This document shows, piece by piece, positions 33,695 to 40,743 of a DNA stretch of 64,000 nt. Position 1 is the stretch's first letter; every line of letters starts with the position of its first letter. A program made the position numbers and the translations under genes. Under the pieces are notes generated by a model. It saw only the letters and a list, made by a program, of their open reading frames with translations. It searched no databases and was not told where the DNA came from. This stretch comes from Schumannella soli (GTDB taxonomy: Bacteria > Actinomycetota > Actinomycetes > Actinomycetales > Microbacteriaceae). Location of the stretch: the NCBI RefSeq assembly GCF_006517435.1, contig NZ_VHQG01000003.1, positions 1 through 64,000 on the forward strand. The letters run 5' to 3'.

Positions 33695-34353
33695 CCGACA
33701 CCGCCCCCGATCTGACCGCAGCCCGGTCGGCCGACGAGACCTTCGCCATCCTGCTGCCCGGCACCTGGGCCGGCATCCCGATGACCGACGCCGCCGCGAT
33801 CGAGCGCCGCGCCAAGGAGATCGTCAAGCACCAGGTGCCGCGCGACGACCAGCTCGCCCGGATGCGCCGCGTCGTGCGCGACGAGATGATCGCCGGCGCG
33901 ACGAAGGCCGCCGAGAACGGCGCCGTGCTGTTCGCCGTGGCACTCGAGATCCTTCCGTCCGTGCCGTTCCCCGCCGCGGTGATCGCATTCGAACAGGGCT
34001 GGCCGCCCGCCGCCCCGGCAGCCGAGGACGGCGAGACGGGCCGCCTGGCCAGGGCCTTCCCCGACGGCACGGTGCTCGAGGGAGGATCGGGATACGTGCT
34101 GCGCCGCTCCGAGCTCGGCACCGAGACGGTCGGAGAGACCGAGTTCCCCGAGCTGAGCCTGGAGTACTGGTTCCCCACCCCGGCCGGCGACCTGCTGAGC
34201 CTGCTCGTGTCGGTTCCGATGTGCCAGGATGCGCAGCTGTTCACCGCCTTCTTCGACGCGGTGGCGGATTCGGTCCGCTGGCGCGAGCCGGCGCCTGCCG
34301 TCGCGGCCGCTCCCACCGCAGAGTCCGCCGCGCCGGCGGATCCGACGACCTGA
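33691..34353 (+). CDS. Unknown protein of the secretion locus (220 aa)
   Basis: The family is not recognised. It starts within the stop of the previous gene (ATGA, 33691-33694). The N-terminal part has FAILLPGTWAGIPM and a helical RRAKEIVKHQVPRDDQLARM. The middle has ALEILPSVPFPAAVIAFEQG, and the C-terminal strands LEYWFPTPAGDLLSLLVSVP resemble those in the preceding protein. The two genes could be distant relatives that share a fold. A Pro/Ala tail ends the protein. It is soluble by sequence, probably cytoplasmic. Confidence 0.6.
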   Translation: MTDTAPDLTAARSADETFAILLPGTWAGIPMTDAAAIERRAKEIVKHQVPRDDQLARMRRVVRDEMIAGATKAAENGAVLFAVALEILPSVPFPAAVIAFEQGWPPAAPAAEDGETGRLARAFPDGTVLEGGSGYVLRRSELGTETVGETEFPELSLEYWFPTPAGDLLSLLVSVPMCQDAQLFTAFFDAVADSVRWREPAPAVAAAPTAESAAPADPTT

Positions 34354-34491
34354 GCCTCACCGGACCGACCCTCGTCGCACCGCGCGGTCCGCGGCCTCGC
34401 CGAGCTCCGCCGTGAACGACGACGTCCGGGCCGTGCGCTCTCCTGTGGATGATCCGCATCGCCGCCGAGCCCGCATGACAGACTCGAGGCG

Positions 34492-35328
34492 ATGTCGAGC
34501 GATCACACGTCCCCTGCCCGACGCGACCGGCGCGGTCGCCACCCTCGCGGCCGCCGCGGTCCCCTCGGGGTCGTGCTCGTCGCCGCCGGACTGGTGGTGC
34601 TGGGAGTGCCGGTCGCCGCGCTCGTCGGCGGCGGCGCCCTCGCGCTGCTGATCGCGGCGGCGGGCGGCGACGCCGGCGCGCTGTCGCCGGTGGTCGTCTT
34701 CGCCCAGCCGATGACCGTGGGGATCGCGGCGCTCATCGCGACGTGCTTCCTCATCCCCGGCGAGCAGCTGCGACGCGGCGAGATCGTCGCGAATCCCGAC
34801 GCCGACGGCGCCGTGAACGTGTCCCGATTCCGGCCGCTGTCGAGCGGATGGCACCTCTTCTGGGCGCTGCTGTCGCTCGCGCTGATCGTCGGCATGCTCG
34901 TCGCAGCGGTGCCGGCGACGCTGCTCGACCAGGACGCGCTCGACGTGCCGTCGTCGGCCGACCCGCGGCCGAGCTGGCTGCTCGTGTCGCTGCTGTTCCT
35001 GCCGCTGCCGTTCGTGGCCCTGGCCTCGCTGGCGAAGAAGACGCACTGGATGCGGGTCGGCGCGATCGCGGATCATCCTCGGCGCGCGGCCTGGCGCTGG
35101 GTGACCTATCGCTGGCGTCTCGACCTGTGGACGGTCGCCCTCGGTGTCGCGGTCGCCCAATGGGGGGCGTTCCTCGGCTGGGGGCTCTCCGACGAGGACG
35201 CCGAGGCGGGCATCGCAGTCGGCACCGTCACGGTCGTGCTGGGCCTCGGACTGCTCGTACTGGGCTTCTGGCTGGGTCGTGGAGCCCCGAAGTCGGGCGA
35301 GCTGCCCACGACCGGCGAATCCCTCTGA
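34492..35328 (+). CDS. Unknown membrane protein (278 aa)
   Basis: The N terminus is short and very basic (ARRDRRGRHPRGRRG) and is followed by about six hydrophobic helices: VVLVAAGLVVLGVPVAALV, ALLIAAAGG, LFWALLSLALIVGMLVAAV, SWLLVSLLFLPLPFVALASL, LWTVALGVAVAQWGAFLGWG and VTVVLGLGLLVLGFWLG. No family is recognised. A CAGACT hexamer lies seven bases before the ATG. It is separated by 138 bases from the preceding group, so membership in the secretion system is uncertain. Its stop lies in the first copy of a 17-bp tandem duplication. Confidence 0.65.
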   Translation: MSSDHTSPARRDRRGRHPRGRRGPLGVVLVAAGLVVLGVPVAALVGGGALALLIAAAGGDAGALSPVVVFAQPMTVGIAALIATCFLIPGEQLRRGEIVANPDADGAVNVSRFRPLSSGWHLFWALLSLALIVGMLVAAVPATLLDQDALDVPSSADPRPSWLLVSLLFLPLPFVALASLAKKTHWMRVGAIADHPRRAAWRWVTYRWRLDLWTVALGVAVAQWGAFLGWGLSDEDAEAGIAVGTVTVVLGLGLLVLGFWLGRGAPKSGELPTTGESL

Positions 35329-35344
35329 CCGGCGAATCCCTCTG
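35311..35344. repeat. 17-bp tandem duplication across a stop codon
   Basis: ACCGGCGAATCCCTCTG occurs twice in a row. The TGA of the membrane protein spans the junction of the two units. Confidence 0.85.
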
Positions 35345-35397
35345 ACCGGGGCCGACGGCTGACGCCTGCGCGACGGGTTCGGTCCCGCGCACGCGAG

Positions 35398-35478
35398 ACC
35401 GGGCCCCCGTCTCGCGACGCATCGGATCTGCTGACGACCGTGTGGTCGATCCGATGCGCCGCCGGACGGAGGCCCGGT
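35398..35478. terminator. 81-bp nested hairpin between converging units
   Basis: The outer arms 35398-35411 and 35465-35478 pair at 13 of 14 positions. The inner arms GCATCGGATC (35419-35428) and GATCCGATGC (35448-35457) pair perfectly. It lies between the plus-strand membrane protein and the minus-strand WXG100 gene and could stop transcription from both. Confidence 0.65.
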
Positions 35479-35542
35479 GACAGACGAGAGGCGCGGCCGG
35501 ATCCCCCGATCCGCCGCGCCCCGTCGTGGTGAGGCTGCTGAC

Positions 35543-35839
35543 TCAGCCGCCGATGCCCTTGGCGAGCTCGCTGTCGACGTTCTGCAGAGCCTCGGCCGCC
35601 TTGGTGAGGAACTGCGACATGCCGTCGAGTCCGCCGACCGCGTCGGTGGTGCCCTTGGTGAACTGCTCGTACGAGGTGTGGAACGCGCCCGACGCCGAGT
35701 CGGTCACGAAGCCGCCGTTGACGAGGCCGTTGACCAGGGTCTGCAGCTCGGTGAGCTTCGCGGTGATGTCGTCCTTGCCGGCGATGAGGCGGTGGGCGGC
35801 ATCGTTCATGTCGCTGTAGGTGACGTTGACGTTAGCCAT
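35543..35839 (-). CDS. WXG100 (ESAT-6-like) family protein
   Basis: This 98-residue helical hairpin protein starts MANVNVTYSDMNDAAHRLI, the usual WXG100 beginning, with a C-terminal helix LDGMSQFLTKAAEALQNVDSELAKGIG. The turn reads NGGFVTDSASGAFHTSYEQF, so the Trp of Trp-X-Gly is absent. A YxxxD/E-like export signal is not obvious. The ATG at 35839 has AAGGAG eleven bases upstream. It is transcribed from palindrome copy 3 and is a candidate substrate or structural element of the EssC-like system. Confidence 0.85.
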   Translation of the reverse strand: MANVNVTYSDMNDAAHRLIAGKDDITAKLTELQTLVNGLVNGGFVTDSASGAFHTSYEQFTKGTTDAVGGLDGMSQFLTKAAEALQNVDSELAKGIGG

Positions 35840-35900
35840 GGGGCCGATCACTCCTTAGTTGGGTCCTGAGGCCATCCCTCTCAGGTGACCGAGTGCCTTC

Positions 35901-35906
35901 AATCTA
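35901..35906 (-). promoter_or_regulatory. -10-like TAGATT of the WXG100 gene
   Basis: It reads TAGATT on the minus strand. Palindrome copy 3 ends exactly 22 bases upstream, the same spacing as for copy 2. Confidence 0.55.
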
Positions 35907-35928
35907 TGTCGAAGGGCGCTCGAGAAAA

Positions 35929-35946
35929 ATGGGCACCGGTCCCCAT
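35929..35946. promoter_or_regulatory. Palindromic operator copy 3 (ATGGGCA-N4-TCCCCAT)
   Basis: Inverted repeat with N4 = CCGG, matching 16 of 18 positions of a perfect palindrome. It lies between the transglutaminase-like gene and the WXG100 gene, 22 bases before the TAGATT of the WXG100 gene. Confidence 0.7.
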
Positions 35947-35965
35947 CAGGGTCATCCCGGGGCGG

Positions 35966-38380
35966 TCACAGCTCCGGCGCGTCCGAGCCGGAGGGGCGGC
36001 GCGCGGCGGAGGCGACCGCCGCGGCGGAGAGCCGCCCGGCCCAGCGGCGCACCGCGCCGACGCGGTAGCGGCTCAGCAGCCGGCGGGTGCGCCCGGCCGC
36101 CGTCCCGGCGCCGTCGACGACCCCGAGCGCTTCCGTCCAGGCGGCGTCCGCCCGGTCGGCGTCGACATCCTGACCGGCGAAGACGGCACGGTCGGTGCGC
36201 TCGGCCAGCAGGGTCACTCCGGCGCCGTGCTCGCCGAGTGCGGGTGCGAGGCCCGCCGCGACGAGCGGACGGGTGACCCGGGTCGGCGGGTCGTAGCCGA
36301 GCTCGCTGAGCCGATCGACCATCTCGTCCCAGGCTCCCGCGACCGAGCGGTCGCCTCCGGGCCCGCGACGGCGTCGCATCCGCCGCCGCTTGAGCAACGC
36401 GATGACGAGCATCGGCAGGAACACGACGGCGAGGGGGATGAGGATGCTCAGCGCGAGCGGGATCACCCAGCCCGGCAGCTGGAACAGATTGTCGTCGTCT
36501 TTGTCGGAGTCGTCGATCTCGACCGGGGTGATCAGGTCGTCCTGGTCGTTCTCGGTGCGCGGAGGCTGCCGCACCTGCGGCTGCGGCTCGGTCTTCGGCT
36601 TCGGCGTCTGATCCTGCGGCACGTCGGTGTCGTCGGGCGTCGGGTAGAACGGCAGCCAGCCGACGCTCTGGAAGGCCACCTCGACCCAGGCGGTGACGTT
36701 CTCGCCCGTGACGATCGCCGTGCCGCCGTCTTTCGGCACGGTCGGCTTGAAGCCCATCACGACGCGGGTGGGCATGTTGAGGCTGCGCGTCATGAGGGCC
36801 ATGAGCGAGGCGTACTGCTCCTCGTCGCCGACCATGTGCTGCGCCGTGATCATCTCGGCCATGCGGTCGCTGCCCTGGCCGGCGCGCGAGGGCGCCTGGT
36901 CGGAGGCGGTGCCGTGGCTGAGGAAGCCCGTCGTCGACAGGGTGTCGGCGATCGCCTGCACCTGGTCGATGGGCGACTTCTTCTCGGCGATGATCTCGCC
37001 GGCCTTCGCGGCGACGACGTCGGGGATGTTGCGCACGGGCGGCAGGGCCATGGATGCGGTGGGCACGTCGGCCAGGCTCTTCTGGTCGACCTGCTTCTGG
37101 CTGACCGCGGCGACGCGGTACTCGTCGCCCTTCTTGAGTCCCGTCGTCATGACCGCGGTGCCGGTGGCGGCGTTGTAGCGCACATCCTCGCCGCTGCCGC
37201 CACGCACGTCGTCGACGTCGAGCGAGGTCGCGTAACCGGAGTCGGGCACCCACACGTCGGAGTAGCCGTCGACGGTCACGTCGAGGGTGCGCTTCGCTCC
37301 GGCCGTGGCGAAGGGGGCCTTCGGGATCGTGCGCCCCACGAGCCGGAAGCTGCCCGAGCCCTGCACGTCGACATCCGCCCCGGCGACGCCCCAGACGACG
37401 CCGTCGTAGGTGTCCATGGTCGCGAGGCGCAGGTAGTCGCCGTCGCGCAGGCCGCGCACCGTGAAGAGCTTCGTGTCGTCGAGATCCTTCGTGTACTTGC
37501 GGAATCCGGCGAGCGGCGCCGGGTAGTCGAGCGGCTCGAAGGGCGGCTGGATCTGCTCGCGCAGCACGAAGCGGTTCGCCGGTGCGGGGGCGAGCAGGGT
37601 TCCGCCGATCACGCCGACGATGACCGCGGCGACGACCACGATCGCGGTGCCGGCGATCTTGCGGCGCAGCAGCAGGCTCCCGCTGCCGACGTTGAGACGC
37701 CCGCCTTCGCGGCGACGCCAGCCGAGCCAGATCAGCGCGATCGCGGCGAAGGCGACGCCGCGCACGGCCGCGAAGTACGGCTCGTCGGTGCCGAGCAGCA
37801 CGCCGGCGACGTAGAGCACGGCCGGGCCGATCAGCAGCAGAGAGGCGCGCCCCACGGTGCGGCGGCGCTCGGCGAGCCAGCGGGTCGCGAGCGTGACCGA
37901 GACCAGCGCGATCAACCAGGTGCTGACGTAGGGCACCGCGTTGACGTAATACGGCAGGCTGACCGGCGCCCGCAGCGTGAGCAGGTCGGCCCAGCCGAAG
38001 ACGGCGCCGACGGCGAGGCCCGAGAGCGTCTGCAGGGTCGGCAGCACGTGCAGCAGCGCCTGCTCGGGGATCGCGAGTGCGCTGCCGAGCAGGAAGTAGG
38101 CGACGACCGCGATCGCGACGGTCGTGAGCGCGCCGAATCGGTAGCGGGCCGCGAGGATCGCGACTCCCCCGCCGACGACGAGGCCGCCGACGCCGGCGAG
38201 CAGGTAGCCGAGGTCGGTGAACGCCGTGCCGAGGCCGACGAGGCCGATCAGGGTGAGCGCGGCGATGACGCCGATGTCGGCCCCGGTGCGCAGGCTGATC
38301 GCGCGCGGCGCGAGATGCGCGTCATCCGCGCCGTCGGGCCGCGTCGGGATCGAGGTGACGGTCTCGGCGGCGGCGCTCAC
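35966..38380 (-). CDS. Transglutaminase-like (TgpA/DUF3488-type) membrane protein lacking the catalytic triad
   Basis: The protein has 804 residues. About seven membrane helices fill the first 230, followed by an outside domain with the transglutaminase-core pattern (about 505-585), then an acidic linker, one membrane helix (near 640) and a cytoplasmic tail. In active members the core reads GDC, then HAWVE, then FDPTP. Here it reads GDEEQYASL, VTAWVEVAF and WLPFYPTPDD, so Cys, His and Asp are replaced by Glu520, Thr563 and Tyr579. It is therefore probably a non-enzymatic scaffold. The GTG at 38380 overlaps the DUF58 stop (GTGA). It ends the large operon. Confidence 0.85.
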   Translation of the reverse strand: MSAAAETVTSIPTRPDGADDAHLAPRAISLRTGADIGVIAALTLIGLVGLGTAFTDLGYLLAGVGGLVVGGGVAILAARYRFGALTTVAIAVVAYFLLGSALAIPEQALLHVLPTLQTLSGLAVGAVFGWADLLTLRAPVSLPYYVNAVPYVSTWLIALVSVTLATRWLAERRRTVGRASLLLIGPAVLYVAGVLLGTDEPYFAAVRGVAFAAIALIWLGWRRREGGRLNVGSGSLLLRRKIAGTAIVVVAAVIVGVIGGTLLAPAPANRFVLREQIQPPFEPLDYPAPLAGFRKYTKDLDDTKLFTVRGLRDGDYLRLATMDTYDGVVWGVAGADVDVQGSGSFRLVGRTIPKAPFATAGAKRTLDVTVDGYSDVWVPDSGYATSLDVDDVRGGSGEDVRYNAATGTAVMTTGLKKGDEYRVAAVSQKQVDQKSLADVPTASMALPPVRNIPDVVAAKAGEIIAEKKSPIDQVQAIADTLSTTGFLSHGTASDQAPSRAGQGSDRMAEMITAQHMVGDEEQYASLMALMTRSLNMPTRVVMGFKPTVPKDGGTAIVTGENVTAWVEVAFQSVGWLPFYPTPDDTDVPQDQTPKPKTEPQPQVRQPPRTENDQDDLITPVEIDDSDKDDDNLFQLPGWVIPLALSILIPLAVVFLPMLVIALLKRRRMRRRRGPGGDRSVAGAWDEMVDRLSELGYDPPTRVTRPLVAAGLAPALGEHGAGVTLLAERTDRAVFAGQDVDADRADAAWTEALGVVDGAGTAAGRTRRLLSRYRVGAVRRWAGRLSAAAVASAARRPSGSDAPEL

Positions 38381-39759
38381 GACATCCTCCGCACGATCTT
38401 CTGCAGGTCGGCGAGCTCGCCGATCGTGCCGACCCGCAGGCCGCTGATCGACGCGAGGCGCGGCGTCGCGCCCACCTCGGTGCGGAATCCGACGGTCTGG
38501 GTGTCGAGGCCGAAGAGTCGCTCGACCGCGCGGAAGTCGGTGAGCGGCATGAGCGATCCGGCGACGATCATGGCGACGCTGGGCGGCGGCAGGCGCAGGG
38601 TCGCCTGCCGCGCGAACTCGCGGGGGTTCGGGTAGGGGCTCGTGATGGGCTCGAGCCGGCAGCTGTCGTCGAGCATCGCCGTCAGGGTCATGGTGCGCAG
38701 CTGCCGCTGCTCGCTCACGACGCTGACGCGGGTGCCGTCGCGGATGACCTGCTGCGCGAGCGAGGCCATGACCGAGACGGCGAGCTCGTACTCGGCCTCG
38801 TCGACGTACCAGCGGCGGTCGGAGCTGAACACGATCGTGAGCTGCGAGCGGCGCGTCTCCTCGAACTGCCGCACCATGAGCTGCCCGGTGCGCGCCGAGG
38901 TGCGCCAATGCACGTAGCGGCGGTCGTCGCCCGGCTCGTAGGCGCGCAGCGCGTGGAACGAGATGTCGTTGTTGGTGATGGTCTTCGTCGTCTCGCCCTC
39001 GAGGTCGCGGACGAGGCCGGCGGCGCTCGGCGCGAGGCGGGCCGTGAGCGGATGCACGAACAGCTCGACCGGCTCGGTCCAGCGCACGGTGCGGCGCAGC
39101 AGGCCGAGCTGGTCGCCGCGCACCGAGACGGCGGGCCCCGCCACGATGACCGCGCGCCGGTTCGTCGGCACGGCGAACAGCTCCTCGTGCTCGGCCTCGG
39201 GGGCGAGCGGCGGGATGACGAACTCGGCTAGCCCGGCGCCGACCGGCAGCTCGATGCGCGCCGGGGTGCTGCGCTTGGCCTTCGTGTTGGCGACGAGCAT
39301 CCGCCCGAGCGCGCGCTCGCCCGCGACGACCCGGCGCGGCGTGAGCTCGATCAGCACGCGGAAGCTCGAGCGGCCGAAGACGAAGCCGACCGCCACGAGC
39401 AGCCCGGCGAGCAGGGTGATCGCGAGGTAGACGAACTCCTGCCAGCCGAGCAGGAACCCGGCGACGCCGAAGACGACGGCGGCGAGCAGCACGAGCCATC
39501 CCATGGCGCTGACGATGGCCAGGCGCGGGCGCAGCACGCCCCACAGCCGCGAGACGAGCAGCACGACGACCCGGGCGATGCCGGCGACGCGGCGGCCCAG
39601 CGCCGGGACCCAGCGAAGCCAGACCGGCCAGGCACGTCGAGCACGACGCCGCGCCCGCGAGCGGGCGACCGCGGCCTCGTCGGACGACGACTCCGAGCCG
39701 GTCGGCCCGGGGCCGATCGGCTGCGGCGCTCCGGCCGGCGGCTCGAGGGTCGTCGTCAT
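38377..39759 (-). CDS. DUF58 domain membrane protein
   Basis: The protein has 460 residues, with two membrane helices (about 84-130) and a cytoplasmic DUF58 region. The family signature is present as AYEPGDDRRYVHWRTSARTG. DUF58 proteins are regularly encoded with a MoxR ATPase and a TgpA-like protein and are thought to be assembled or remodelled by MoxR, often with a von Willebrand A-like fold. The ATG overlaps the MoxR stop by four bases. The trio ends the operon that begins with giant protein 2. Confidence 0.88.
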   Translation of the reverse strand: MTTTLEPPAGAPQPIGPGPTGSESSSDEAAVARSRARRRARRAWPVWLRWVPALGRRVAGIARVVVLLVSRLWGVLRPRLAIVSAMGWLVLLAAVVFGVAGFLLGWQEFVYLAITLLAGLLVAVGFVFGRSSFRVLIELTPRRVVAGERALGRMLVANTKAKRSTPARIELPVGAGLAEFVIPPLAPEAEHEELFAVPTNRRAVIVAGPAVSVRGDQLGLLRRTVRWTEPVELFVHPLTARLAPSAAGLVRDLEGETTKTITNNDISFHALRAYEPGDDRRYVHWRTSARTGQLMVRQFEETRRSQLTIVFSSDRRWYVDEAEYELAVSVMASLAQQVIRDGTRVSVVSEQRQLRTMTLTAMLDDSCRLEPITSPYPNPREFARQATLRLPPPSVAMIVAGSLMPLTDFRAVERLFGLDTQTVGFRTEVGATPRLASISGLRVGTIGELADLQKIVRRMS

Positions 39760-40724
39760 GCCGCGCGGTAGGCGGGCGGCTCGACGTCGACGAGGATGCG
39801 GTTCACGATGTCGTGCGCTGAGACGCCGGCGAACTCCGACTCCGGATCGACGATGATGCGGTGCGCGAGCACCGGAACGGCGAGCTCGCGCACATCGTCG
39901 GGGGTCACATAGCCCCGGCCGCGCGACAGCGCCCAGGTCTTCGCGGCGCGGGCGAGCGCGAGGGCGCCGCGCATGCTGACGCCGAGCACGACATCCTTGT
40001 GGCTGCGGGTTCCGGTGACGATCTGCTGCAGGTACTGCATGACCGCCGGGTCGACGAAGACCTCGCTCGTGAGCTGCGCCATGCTCGCGACCGAGCCGGA
40101 GGCGATGATCGGCGAGACGAGCGAGGCGCGGGCCCGGTTCGACGACTCCATGAGCAGCGACACGGCGGTCGCGTCGTCGGGGTAGCCGAGCGAGGTCTTG
40201 ATGAGGAAGCGGTCGAGCTGAGCCTCGGGCAGCGAGTAGGTGCCCGCCTGCTCGACCGGGTTCTGGGTCGCGATCACCATGAACGGCGCGCCGACCGAAT
40301 GGCCGACGCCGTCGACCGTGACGACGCCCTCCTCCATCACCTCGAGCAGCGCCGACTGCGTCTTCGGGCTCGCGCGGTTGATCTCGTCGGCCAGCACGAC
40401 CGAGGCGAAGATCGGGCCCTTGTGGAACTCGAACACGCCCTTGCCCTGGTCGTAGATCGTGACGCCGGTCACGTCCGACGGCAGCAGGTCGGGGGTGAAC
40501 TGGATGCGCGAGTTCGTGCCGTCGATCGTGTTCGCGATCGACTTCGCCAGCACGGTCTTGCCGGTGCCCGGGAAGTCCTCGAGCAGCACGTGCCCCTCGC
40601 TCAGCAGCGCGGTCACGACCAGGCGGATGACCTCCTTCTTGCCGACGATCGCGAGGTCGACGTTGTCGACGAGCTTCGTGAAGGCGTCGGCGAACCAGGT
40701 CGCCTGTTCTTCGCTGACGGGCAT
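39756..40724 (-). CDS. MoxR-family AAA+ ATPase
   Basis: This 322-residue protein has Walker A EDFPGTGKT, Walker B VVLADEINRA, sensor 1 MVIATQNPVEQAG and the arginine-finger region LPEAQLDRFLI. MoxR ATPases help assemble protein complexes, usually through partners with DUF58 or VWA domains. The ATG at 40724 is preferred to an adjacent ATG at 40727 because it gives better spacing to AGGAG. It begins 20 bases after giant protein 1. Confidence 0.93.
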   Translation of the reverse strand: MPVSEEQATWFADAFTKLVDNVDLAIVGKKEVIRLVVTALLSEGHVLLEDFPGTGKTVLAKSIANTIDGTNSRIQFTPDLLPSDVTGVTIYDQGKGVFEFHKGPIFASVVLADEINRASPKTQSALLEVMEEGVVTVDGVGHSVGAPFMVIATQNPVEQAGTYSLPEAQLDRFLIKTSLGYPDDATAVSLLMESSNRARASLVSPIIASGSVASMAQLTSEVFVDPAVMQYLQQIVTGTRSHKDVVLGVSMRGALALARAAKTWALSRGRGYVTPDDVRELAVPVLAHRIIVDPESEFAGVSAHDIVNRILVDVEPPAYRAA

Positions 40725-40743
40725 CATGCTCCTGTTCGAGGGT

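Noticed and set aside
35398-35478. Nested inverted repeat as an attachment site or transposon end
   Set aside because: No integrase, transposase, target duplication or tRNA end is nearby; a terminator between converging genes explains it better.
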